Shown here piece by piece: positions 55,615 through 63,320 of a stretch of DNA of 64,000 bases. Location: positions 1 to 64,000 of the forward strand of contig CACIJE010000002.1 in NCBI GenBank assembly GCA_902586925.1. The letters are read 5' to 3'. Source of the DNA: an uncultured SAR86 cluster bacterium (GTDB lineage: Bacteria; Pseudomonadota; Gammaproteobacteria; Magnimaribacterales; D2472). The notes under the pieces were generated by a model. That model did not search any database. It was given only the letters and a program-made list of their open reading frames with translations, and was not told the DNA's origin. The translations under genes were made by a program, and so were the position numbers. The stretch's first letter is position 1. Every line of letters begins with the position of its first letter.

Positions 55615-57166
55615 ATTTTAAATAAAACTTTATTAATATACCAAATAATACACTGACCAAGATTGCTATAATAACTTCTTGTTTATAGGCCAAAATCATA
55701 ATCCATATGAATAATATTAAGTTAATGAAAGGTGAGGGTGGTTCTTTTAGTTCGTAATCTCTATCTAGCCAGGGATTTCCAATAAATCTAGTTTCTTCTG
55801 TAAATCTATCTCCCCATAAAAACATCATCACAGGATCAATTTTTGGCGGATTCATCCAAAGAGTCTGATTATCTATTGTATTTTTCATTTCATTAAATAC
55901 TTCTTGATATTGTTGAGATAAATCTTTAGTTTCATATGGGTCATTTAATATATCGTATAGCTCATAAGTTTTGGGACCATTTGCTTGTATATTTTGACTA
56001 TAAAATAGTTTCCATTTCCCATTAAAAAGAGCTCTTTCGTCATGAATTACAATATTGCCAGTATGGACATTTATTGGTTCTTTAATATTGTTATTGAGTA
56101 AATCATCCCATCTATCAATACCCGTAAAACGATCGTTATTTACTTTAATAGAAACAGCTGATAAAAGTGTTGGTAATAAATCTTGTGCAAAGAAAAATTG
56201 ATCAGATATTCCTCCCTCTAAGACACCTTTCCAGTAAATTACTGCAGGAACTCGAATTCCGCCTTCATATGCTGAAAGTTTGCTTCCCCTTAATTTACCT
56301 GAACTACCTCTTGCAGACAAAAGATCAGGAGCTATCACTTTTGCTATTGGATCAACATCAAAAACAGGGCCGTTATCACTAAAAAATATAATAATTGTTT
56401 CTTCAAGAAGATCTGAATCTTCTATAGCTTTAATTATTTTTCCAATCTCTCTATCTAAAGAAAAAATATTAGCGGCATATTTTCTATCATATTCATTATC
56501 TATATTTTTAAATAATTTAATATCACTTACCTCAGCTTGAATAGGGGTATGAGGTGCATTAAAAGCAACATATAAAAAAAGTGGTACAGATGCATCTTTG
56601 TTTTCAATTATTTTTACAGCTTCATTTGCAATAAGAGTTGTAGAATAACCATCTTCATATAAAACTTCTCCGTTTCTATGCCAATCTAGTCTTCCTGAAA
56701 AACCATGATCAAAGTAACCAATACCGCCCATAAGGTGTCCATAAGTTGAATCAAAACCTCTATTTTTTGGTAAAAAAGCTTCTTTGGACATGCCTAGGTG
56801 CCATTTTCCTGATAATGCTGTTTTATATCCTGCTTCTTTTAAGAATTCAGGCATAATTTTATGTTCAAGTGGCATACCAAAAGATTCAACTCTTGGATTC
56901 GCAAAAGGGCGAACGACTCCATTTGCAAAGTTATTAATACCTGTAAGCATAGATGCTCTTGTGGGGCTACATGATGGATCAGCATAAAATCGATTCATCT
57001 CTAAACCTTTTGAGACCAAGTTATCAATGTTTGGTGTTGGAATCGTGCCACCGTGATAAGAGACATCACCCCAACCAAGATCATCTGTTAATATAATTAC
57101 TATATTTGGCCTATCTATGGCAATTAAACTACATGAAAATAATAGTAAAAATATAAATCTATTCAT
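55595..57166 (-). CDS. Type I arylsulfatase-family enzyme, exported
   Basis: 523-residue sulfatase with a signal peptide (MNRFIFLLLFSCSLIAIDRPNI). The formylglycine motif is C66-SPTR (SCSPTRASMLTG), and the metal site has TDDLGWGD near D28-D29 plus FSDNGPVF. A C-terminal hydrophobic region (LILFIWIMIL... and IIAILVSVLFGILI) may anchor it in the membrane. It would remove sulfate from an ester outside the cytoplasm. The maturation enzyme is not in the window. Polysaccharide or small-molecule sulfate esters are both possible; sharing operator site 3 with the aromatic cluster favours a sulfated pathway substrate. Confidence 0.9.
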   Translation of the reverse strand: MNRFIFLLLFSCSLIAIDRPNIVIILTDDLGWGDVSYHGGTIPTPNIDNLVSKGLEMNRFYADPSCSPTRASMLTGINNFANGVVRPFANPRVESFGMPLEHKIMPEFLKEAGYKTALSGKWHLGMSKEAFLPKNRGFDSTYGHLMGGIGYFDHGFSGRLDWHRNGEVLYEDGYSTTLIANEAVKIIENKDASVPLFLYVAFNAPHTPIQAEVSDIKLFKNIDNEYDRKYAANIFSLDREIGKIIKAIEDSDLLEETIIIFFSDNGPVFDVDPIAKVIAPDLLSARGSSGKLRGSKLSAYEGGIRVPAVIYWKGVLEGGISDQFFFAQDLLPTLLSAVSIKVNNDRFTGIDRWDDLLNNNIKEPINVHTGNIVIHDERALFNGKWKLFYSQNIQANGPKTYELYDILNDPYETKDLSQQYQEVFNEMKNTIDNQTLWMNPPKIDPVMMFLWGDRFTEETRFIGNPWLDRDYELKEPPSPFINLILFIWIMILAYKQEVIIAILVSVLFGILIKFYLKSSWFRQ

Positions 57167-57172
57167 CTAATT

Positions 57173-57203
57173 ATTATATAACTTTGTTGATATTTTTAGT
57201 CAT
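57173..57203 (-). promoter_or_regulatory. Promoter of the sulfatase gene
   Basis: On the minus strand ATGACT (57203-57198) and TATAAT (57178-57173) are 19 bases apart, and the -10 ends six bases before the ATG at 57166. The layout, including an internal ATCAACAA, repeats that of the hydroxylase promoter. The -35 overlaps operator site 3. The transcript would be leaderless. Confidence 0.58.
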
Positions 57204-57211
57204 ATGGATAA
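57196..57211. promoter_or_regulatory. Operator-like pseudo-palindrome, site 3 (sulfatase / DUF1330)
   Basis: TTAGTCATATGGATAA, identical to sites 1 and 2 outside the centre. It is 29 bases from the sulfatase ATG and 29 bases from the DUF1330 ATG, central in the 74-base divergent gap. Confidence 0.78.
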
Positions 57212-57240
57212 ACTTATATTAGTGTTTCTAAGGAGAAAAA

Positions 57241-57552
57241 ATGGCAAATATTAGTGTATATGTAGTTGTAAATTTAACTATTAATGATGCAGAAGAATAT
57301 AGAATTTATGAAAAAGGATTTTTTCCAATTTTAAAAAAACATAATGGAACATTCATTACATATGATGATTCGCCAGATGTATTAGAGGGACCAAAACCAT
57401 TATCTGGAAGGGCAATTATTTTTTCATTTCCAACTGAAGAAGATGCTAATAATTGGTGGAATGATGAAGATTATCAAGAATTAAGTGATCATAGAAGGGC
57501 GGGAACAAATGCAACTATTCAACGTATTAAGGGGCTTCCTCCTAGAGAATAA
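57241..57552 (+). CDS. DUF1330 family protein
   Basis: 103-residue dimeric alpha+beta barrel protein of the DUF1330 family (NISVYVVVNLTINDAEEYRIYEKGFFPILKKHNGTFITYDDSPDVLEG...RAIIFSFPTEEDANNWWNDEDYQEL). These small proteins often sit in catabolic clusters and may be cofactor-free monooxygenases or isomerases, but no function is established. It has a strong Shine-Dalgarno (AAGGAG) and leads an operon with overlapping junctions to cytochrome b561 and an SRPBCC-like gene, downstream of operator site 3. Confidence 0.88.
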   Translation: MANISVYVVVNLTINDAEEYRIYEKGFFPILKKHNGTFITYDDSPDVLEGPKPLSGRAIIFSFPTEEDANNWWNDEDYQELSDHRRAGTNATIQRIKGLPPRE

Positions 57553-58094
57553 TGATTGATTATCTAAAAATACAAAAAATAATACATTGGTTGATGGCGA
57601 TCATCATAATGCTTGATTTAAATGTTGCTCAAAAATTTGGAGGTGAAATGCAACTATTGGATCGTTTAGATTCAAGAGTTGATCATGCTACAGCAGGGAT
57701 GATTGTTACGTTTTTATTTGTTTTAAGAATAATATTAAGATATCGCTATGGAGCTCCAAGCCTTCCTCAGTCAATGCCATTATGGCAAAAATATTCTGCA
57801 AAATTGGGTCATTATGGACTATATTTTCTTATGGGTTTATTAATTGTATCTGGAATTACAACAGCAAATTTTACTAGTGATCCAATAGTAGTATTTGGTT
57901 TATTTAACTTATCTTCAGAAGTTGATAATTTATATATGTTTGACTTAATTCGAGGTATTCATGAATTTGCAACAAACGCTATAATTGTATTAATAATTGT
58001 TCATATATTTGCTGCTATTTATCACCATTATATTTTAAAAGATGACTCTACCAAAAACATGCTTAAATTTTGGACAAGAAAATCTATAAGATGA
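57552..58094 (+). CDS. Cytochrome b561-family membrane protein
   Basis: 180-residue four-helix inner-membrane di-haem protein of the bacterial b561 type. Helices are at about 8-25, 43-60, 85-107 and 140-162. Candidate haem-ligand histidines are in QKIIHWLMA, DHATAGM, LGHYGLYFLM and IVHIFAAIYHHY. It probably passes electrons between quinol and an unknown partner. The start overlaps the DUF1330 stop (TAATG) and the end overlaps the next gene (ATGA), so it is translated with pathway-linked proteins and may supply or remove electrons for them. Confidence 0.88.
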   Translation: MIDYLKIQKIIHWLMAIIIMLDLNVAQKFGGEMQLLDRLDSRVDHATAGMIVTFLFVLRIILRYRYGAPSLPQSMPLWQKYSAKLGHYGLYFLMGLLIVSGITTANFTSDPIVVFGLFNLSSEVDNLYMFDLIRGIHEFATNAIIVLIIVHIFAAIYHHYILKDDSTKNMLKFWTRKSIR

Positions 58095-58564
58095 TAGTTC
58101 AGAGTCAATTAGAAATTAATAAACAATCTAATATAGTCCTTAATTTAATTAAAAGCCAAAATAATCTTGAAAAATTTCATCCTTTTTGTAAAAAAAATAT
58201 AGTCATTAAATGGGATGGTAAAAATTCTGAGGATATTGTAATTTACCATAGCAAAAAAAAATATATTAGAAGATTTTATGAATGGAACGAAAATGGTTAT
58301 AAGCTTGAAATATTTGAAGATAGAAAGCTTGCAGATATTACTTGGATTGTTAATGAATTTAACAGCAAATCAATTATTAAAATTAAAGCAAAACTTTATT
58401 TACCATATAAATATAAATTAATTAATACAATTATATTCAATATATATGTGAAGTACGTTCTAAAAAGTTACTTAAATTCTGTTGTAAAAGGTCTTAAATA
58501 CTATCTAGAAACCAACAAAACTGTATCAAACAATCAATTTGGTAAACATATATGGTATTCCTAA
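58091..58564 (+). CDS. SRPBCC-like (START/polyketide cyclase fold) protein, tentative
   Basis: 157 residues starting at the ATG at 58091 (MIVQSQLEINKQSNIVL), which overlaps the b561 stop as ATGA; the track start at 58070 is less likely. The pattern (NKQSNIVLNLIKSQNNLEKFHPFCKK, repeated short beta strands, and a C-terminal helix SYLNSVVKGLKYYLE) resembles SRPBCC ligand-binding proteins. Similarity is at the level of pattern, not motif, so the fold is a guess. Rich in Lys and Ile, with no signal peptide. The ligand is unknown. Confidence 0.6.
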   Translation: MIVQSQLEINKQSNIVLNLIKSQNNLEKFHPFCKKNIVIKWDGKNSEDIVIYHSKKKYIRRFYEWNENGYKLEIFEDRKLADITWIVNEFNSKSIIKIKAKLYLPYKYKLINTIIFNIYVKYVLKSYLNSVVKGLKYYLETNKTVSNNQFGKHIWYS

Positions 58565-58578
58565 CATTTATTATTTAA

Positions 58579-58594
58579 CATAATATATATTATG
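58579..58594. promoter_or_regulatory. Perfect palindrome before the Tat-exported oxidoreductase
   Basis: CATAATATATATTATG is a perfect 16-base palindrome, 16 bases before the ATG at 58611 and just upstream of a possible -10 TAAAAT (58600-58605). It could be an operator in the promoter spacer. It is unrelated to the TTAGTCA sites. Pure A/T content of the core makes chance occurrence possible. Confidence 0.35.
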
Positions 58595-58610
58595 CGAACT
58601 AAAATATATT

Positions 58611-59804
58611 ATGTATAGAAGAAAATTCATACAAAATATTGCCCTATTAGCCCTAATATCCCCTTTTATTAAATTAAATGCGTCAACAAATAAGAGGATT
58701 GTAGTGGTAGGTGCTGGCATAGTTGGAACATCAATAGCTTATGAATTATCAAATCTTGGAATTAAAACGATTCTAATAGATAAATATAAAGCAGGCTCAG
58801 GAACAAGTAACTCATCTTTCAATTGGATTAATGCAACATATCCAAAAAAGCCCTACTCTTACAATTATCTTGCACAATTGGGAATAAAGGCATTTAAAGA
58901 CATACAAAATGAATTAAATTATGACATTCAATGGAATGGATCATTGGAGTGGGTAAATTCAAAAAAATCTCAAAAGGAATTAATTGATGAAGTAAAAAAA
59001 TTAATGCAGTATCAAACATTCACTAAACATAAAATAATAAATTACAAAAAAGCCAATATTTTAGAAAATAAATTAGACTTTAGAAATAATATAAATATTG
59101 TTTATTCAGAAGAAGATGGTGTTATAGAAACAAATGAATTTATAAGGTTGTTAATTGATAGGATTCACTTTAATGGATCGAAAGTATTAGAAGAATGTGA
59201 GTTTGAAAGTATTAAGTATACAAATAATACAATTTCTTCAATTATTACATCAAAAGGTGAAATAGCTGCAGATCAAATTGTATTTGCATGCGGTATAGAT
59301 ACTAACAAAATATTAAATAAGAAATTATTAAAATCGCCAGAACCTGGAATTATTATAAAATCAAAACCATACAAAAAAATTATTAATAAAATAATATATG
59401 GGCCTGGTATTCATCTATATCAACAAAATGATGGAAGAGTAATTATAGGAGAACAAGGGTTACTAGAAAAAAATGATACAAATAAATTCTTAGATTATCC
59501 TTCACAATTTGATTCAAAATCAATGCAAAACAAATACGTCAACAAAATTATTAATGTTGGCAAAACATTTTTTAATGACATTAAATCTTTGGATATAGAT
59601 GAAGTTAAAATTGGGTGGAGACCTATACCATTGGACGAAAAACCCATTATCGGAAGATTAAATTACGATAAAAATATATATATAGCAACTATGCACAGTG
59701 GAATAACTCTTGGACCAATTGTTGGAAAACTTGTAGCAAAGGAACTTACTCAAAATAAAGAACTTTCTATATTAGATAGTTTTAGGCCCGGAAGATTCTT
59801 ATAA
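58611..59804 (+). CDS. FAD-dependent oxidoreductase (DAO family), Tat-exported
   Basis: 397-residue flavoprotein of the D-amino-acid oxidase/glycine oxidase superfamily. A twin-arginine-type signal (YRRKFIQNIALLALISPFIKLNA) precedes the FAD motif RIVVVGAGIVGTSIAYELSNLGIKTILIDKYKAGSGTSNSS. The C-terminal part has IGWRPIPLDEKPIIGRL and MHSGITLGPIVGKLVAKEL, typical of the family. Export in folded form with FAD is expected, placing it in the periplasm. The substrate is probably an amine or amino acid, not determinable here. A -10-like TAAAAT lies five bases before the ATG. Confidence 0.85.
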   Translation: MYRRKFIQNIALLALISPFIKLNASTNKRIVVVGAGIVGTSIAYELSNLGIKTILIDKYKAGSGTSNSSFNWINATYPKKPYSYNYLAQLGIKAFKDIQNELNYDIQWNGSLEWVNSKKSQKELIDEVKKLMQYQTFTKHKIINYKKANILENKLDFRNNINIVYSEEDGVIETNEFIRLLIDRIHFNGSKVLEECEFESIKYTNNTISSIITSKGEIAADQIVFACGIDTNKILNKKLLKSPEPGIIIKSKPYKKIINKIIYGPGIHLYQQNDGRVIIGEQGLLEKNDTNKFLDYPSQFDSKSMQNKYVNKIINVGKTFFNDIKSLDIDEVKIGWRPIPLDEKPIIGRLNYDKNIYIATMHSGITLGPIVGKLVAKELTQNKELSILDSFRPGRFL

Positions 59805-59827
59805 TTTATATAAAATAAAATATAAAA

Positions 59828-61924
59828 ATGTATAAGAGTTTACTACTAGTTATAATAATTATTTCATCATGCATAGATGAAAGTCATAAAATGAAAACAA
59901 TTACAGAGAAGCAGCCATATGAACTTGAACAGCATGGTGATATAAGAATTGATAACTATTATTGGATTAGAGATGACTCCAGAAGTGATCCAAAAGTAAT
60001 TGCATATCTAGAAAATGAAAATGATATAGCTAATAAATGGTTTAAATCTAAAAAAGACTATCAGTCCGATATAGTTAAGGAGCTCATGGAACAAGTTCCT
60101 GATGAAGAAGTAACATTTCCAATTAATAATAATAACTATAAGTATTATCAAAAAATAGAAAAGGATGATCAATTACCCCGTTATTTTTTTAAAGATAAAG
60201 ATAATAATGAGGTTTTATATTTAAATCCAAATTTAAACCTTAAAAATCAAAATTATTACTCTATTGGATCAATTGCGCCCTCTCCTAGTAATTTGTTTGT
60301 TGCCTATACAGAGGATGATAATGGTAGACGTGAATATACTTTGAAAATTATTAATACTGGAAGTCTTAATATACTTGACGATAATATTATAGATATATCG
60401 AATAATATTGTTTGGTCTAATGATAATAAATATATTATTTATCTAAAAAAAGATCCTATAACGTTAATTGCTAACTCAGTATATGTTCATAAAATAGGAA
60501 CATTGCAGGATGATGATGTTTTAATTTATAAAGAAAACGATAAAGAATTTAATATTAATCTATATAGATCAAAAACTAAAAAATATGCATATATCGATAT
60601 TGATTCAACTAATTCTAATGAAATTAAACTTATTGATCTTGATGATCCAATTGATGATCCAATAACTTTTATTACAAGATCAGATAATCACCTATATTAT
60701 TTAGAACATATCAAAAACGAGGAATTCATTGTTAGATCTAACAAAAATGCTCCTAACTTTAAGATATTAAAAGCTAAAACAATTGGCGATGATATTGATA
60801 ATTTTGAATCCATCATTGAACATAATGATGATATTTATATCAGTGATACATTACTTGTAAATGAAGATTTAGTTTTAGAAGTTAGAAAGTTTGGACTCCC
60901 AGAAATTAGTATTCACAATCTTTCATCTTCTGTATCTTATGATATTAAATTTCCAGAAAATGCTTATGATGTAAGTCTTTCTTATAATAATGAGACAACT
61001 AATGACAATTTTAATTACCAATATTCAAGTCTCATAACGCCGAGATCTATTTTTAATTACAACTTAATAAATAAAAAATCTACGTCATTACTTTCAAAAA
61101 AAATTGTTTCATATGATAAATTAAATTATAAATCTGATAGATTTTTCATTACAGCTAGAGATAACGAACAAATTCCAGTTGTAACCGTTGCTCACAAGGA
61201 TACAGTTTTAGATAGTGCCCCTATACTATTCTATGGTTATGGCTCCTATGGGATTAATATAGATGCGCAGTTTAGAGAGTCTTTAATACCTCTGCTAAAT
61301 AGAGGTTTTATATTTGCTATTATCAATATAAGAGGTGGTGGTGAAATGGGAAAGGAATGGTATGAAAAAGGAAGAATGTTTAATAAGATGAATACCTTTT
61401 ATGATTTTAATGATGGTGTTAAAGAAGTTCTAAAATTAGGAATTGGTGATCCCGAAAATGTTTTTGCTAGAGGTGGAAGTGCTGGTGGTTTATTAATGGG
61501 AGCTATAGTAAATTTAGAGCCTGAACTATATAAAGGAATTCTGTCTGGCGTCCCTTTTGTAGATGTTTTAACGACAATGTCTGACCCGTCTATCCCCCTT
61601 ACGACATTTGAATACGATGAATGGGGTAATCCAGCAAACATAGATGAGTATAATTATATGAAACAATATTCTCCTTACGACAATATAGACAAACTTAATT
61701 ATCCCTCAATTTTTATTACATCAAGTTTGTTTGATTCACAGGTTCAGTATTTTGAACCTGCTAAATATATTGCAAAACTCAAAGAATACAATCAATCGGA
61801 AAATGTTATTTTAATGAAAATGAATCTTATTGGTGGCCATGGTGGCCTTAGTGGCAAAATTAATCAATTTAAAGAAATTGCTGAAGAGTATAGTTTTATT
61901 TTAAATCTATCAGATGCAGAATAG
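59828..61924 (+). CDS. ptrB: Oligopeptidase B-like S9A peptidase, predicted lipoprotein
   Basis: Prolyl-oligopeptidase family serine peptidase; the closest motif match is oligopeptidase B, which cuts short peptides after Arg or Lys. The catalytic triad is S551 (ARGGSAGGLLMGAI), D636 (SSLFDSQVQYFEPAK) and H671 (IGGHGGLSGK). FVDVLTTMSDPSIPLTTFEYDEWGNP is the oligopeptidase B signature. The N-terminal beta-propeller covers about residues 85-410. Unlike the cytosolic E. coli enzyme, it starts with a lipoprotein signal (LLLVIIIISSCIDES), so it is likely anchored in the cell envelope. The length of 698 residues is normal. Confidence 0.9.
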   Translation: MYKSLLLVIIIISSCIDESHKMKTITEKQPYELEQHGDIRIDNYYWIRDDSRSDPKVIAYLENENDIANKWFKSKKDYQSDIVKELMEQVPDEEVTFPINNNNYKYYQKIEKDDQLPRYFFKDKDNNEVLYLNPNLNLKNQNYYSIGSIAPSPSNLFVAYTEDDNGRREYTLKIINTGSLNILDDNIIDISNNIVWSNDNKYIIYLKKDPITLIANSVYVHKIGTLQDDDVLIYKENDKEFNINLYRSKTKKYAYIDIDSTNSNEIKLIDLDDPIDDPITFITRSDNHLYYLEHIKNEEFIVRSNKNAPNFKILKAKTIGDDIDNFESIIEHNDDIYISDTLLVNEDLVLEVRKFGLPEISIHNLSSSVSYDIKFPENAYDVSLSYNNETTNDNFNYQYSSLITPRSIFNYNLINKKSTSLLSKKIVSYDKLNYKSDRFFITARDNEQIPVVTVAHKDTVLDSAPILFYGYGSYGINIDAQFRESLIPLLNRGFIFAIINIRGGGEMGKEWYEKGRMFNKMNTFYDFNDGVKEVLKLGIGDPENVFARGGSAGGLLMGAIVNLEPELYKGILSGVPFVDVLTTMSDPSIPLTTFEYDEWGNPANIDEYNYMKQYSPYDNIDKLNYPSIFITSSLFDSQVQYFEPAKYIAKLKEYNQSENVILMKMNLIGGHGGLSGKINQFKEIAEEYSFILNLSDAE

Positions 61925-62082
61925 GAATATTCATATTATATTTAATATTTTGCATTTCGTTGTCAGTAATATCAATAAATAAATTATCTGTAACCCCTGC
62001 TCTAGTATTATTAACATATTTACATTTTTTTATAATTTTTTTTCAAATGGTTACGTCCTGATACTCAAATCCTAATACATAA
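61925..62082. other. Convergent intergenic region, nothing recognised
   Basis: 158 AT-rich bases between the 3' ends of the peptidase and MBL-fold genes. I see no GC-rich terminator, RNA gene or small ORF with a family signature. Confidence 0.5.
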
Positions 62083-63033
62083 CTACTCAACAGAACTTCT
62101 TATAATCTTTAGTTCTTTTGTAAGGACACTTCCAATTGCAGTATGTGATAAATTTTCTCTTGTAATACCAATTATGTCAGCTATGGTCTCTGCTGCGTAT
62201 ATTCCTGTACAGTGACCACCCATAAATTTAGTTAAGCCATTATCTTTTAGCCAATTAGCTGTTGTAGATATTGTATTATCACTAGCCTTAAACAAATGAA
62301 ATCCACCTATAGCACCATATACTGGCTCATTTTTTATTGATTGAAGTTTCATTGCAGTATTTATAATTCCTGAGTGACCACATCCTGACATCATTATCCA
62401 ACCATTATCTGTTAACATACCAACAGATTGATCATCCCGGATTATGTCTGGTATTGTTAAATCCTTATCAAGATAAAATCCTTTTGGCCCATTATATTTT
62501 TCAACAACCCTTTCGACTGTCCCAGTAGCATAAAGATTATTCGATATCTTTTTGTAATCATCTAATATGATGAAACTTATGCCCTCTTCTTCCGCAGCTT
62601 TTTTGAATTTAGATGAATCTCTATAGTTTCCTGGACCCTCCATTGAACCATCCTTGTAATATCTTTGATCAAAAAAACCTCTAGCTACATAAACTTCAGA
62701 AAAAGCATCTGCATTTAACTCTTTATATACTTGTCTTAATTTTATTAATCCGCCTGTGTGATCACTATGAAAATGACTCAGTACTACTTTATTTACTTTT
62801 GAGAGGTCTTTGTTTAATATCTTTGCATTATGTAAAACTGTATCTTCATGGAAACCAGTATCAAACAAAACTGACTCTTCATCACTTTCATAAAGCGCTG
62901 AAAAACTCCATTCGCCAAAACCACCATAATTTGAAATATTTGTTGCCAAAACTGTAATTTTATATTCGGCTGAAACATTTACTGTTAGAAATAAAATTAA
63001 GAAATTTAAATATCTAATTCTTTTGGACCACAT
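62083..63033 (-). CDS. Exported metallo-beta-lactamase-fold hydrolase
   Basis: 316-residue MBL-fold protein with a signal peptide (IRYLNFLILFLTVNVSAEYK). The zinc motif is H87-F-H89-S-D91-H92 in VVLSHFHSDHTGGL. Later ligands are probably in MSGCGHSGIINT and GAIGGFHLF. The MSGCGHSG arrangement is that of the group annotated as 7,8-dihydropterin-6-methyl-4-(beta-D-ribofuranosyl)-aminobenzene-5'-phosphate synthase-like, whose real functions vary. Antibiotic resistance is not implied. The start overlaps the upstream monooxygenase-fold gene by 28 bases and has an AAGG Shine-Dalgarno, so it is the last gene of the S10-ABM-MBL operon. Confidence 0.85.
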   Translation of the reverse strand: MWSKRIRYLNFLILFLTVNVSAEYKITVLATNISNYGGFGEWSFSALYESDEESVLFDTGFHEDTVLHNAKILNKDLSKVNKVVLSHFHSDHTGGLIKLRQVYKELNADAFSEVYVARGFFDQRYYKDGSMEGPGNYRDSSKFKKAAEEEGISFIILDDYKKISNNLYATGTVERVVEKYNGPKGFYLDKDLTIPDIIRDDQSVGMLTDNGWIMMSGCGHSGIINTAMKLQSIKNEPVYGAIGGFHLFKASDNTISTTANWLKDNGLTKFMGGHCTGIYAAETIADIIGITRENLSHTAIGSVLTKELKIIRSSVE

Positions 63034-63311
63034 AATGCTACCTTAATACTTGATGCTCCACCTTCCAATATTGGATCTAAATTAGTAAGTAAGCCTGTCT
63101 CAATTCTCCAATTGAGATACTTGGCCTGATCATCCAAAGACTCCCAATCTTCAATTAAATGAACTGTATTTGTTGATTCATCTATATAGGTATCAACTGA
63201 TATACATCCTTTATATGCACGAGTATCAGGCAATGCATCTTTCATTGCATTCTTGAGTGTTTCTAATGTGTCAGCTTTAGCTGGAAATGAAACAATAACT
63301 AAGTTTTTCAT
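63006..63311 (-). CDS. Antibiotic-biosynthesis-monooxygenase (ABM) domain protein
   Basis: 101-residue dimeric alpha+beta barrel protein. The pattern KNLVIVSFPAKADTLETLKNAMKDALPDTRAYKGCISVDTYIDESTNTVHLIEDWESLDDQAKYLNWR matches ABM-domain proteins such as the quinol monooxygenase YgiN. The conserved EDW(E) near the middle is typical. Cofactor-free oxidation of a quinol-like compound is possible, but many members have no known reaction. A strong Shine-Dalgarno (GGAGGAAAT) fills the nine-base gap to the S10 peptidase gene upstream. Confidence 0.85.
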   Translation of the reverse strand: MKNLVIVSFPAKADTLETLKNAMKDALPDTRAYKGCISVDTYIDESTNTVHLIEDWESLDDQAKYLNWRIETGLLTNLDPILEGGASSIKVALCGPKELDI

Positions 63312-63320
63312 ATTTCCTCC

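Noticed and set aside
62038-62053. TTTTTCAAATGGTTAC, resembling the TTAGTCA-NN-TGGATAA operator
   Set aside because: Only about 10 of 14 positions match and it lies between the 3' ends of two convergent genes, where no promoter is expected.
62083-63033. Metallo-beta-lactamase resistance gene
   Set aside because: The fold is shared by many hydrolases and the MSGCGHSG arrangement points to a different subgroup.
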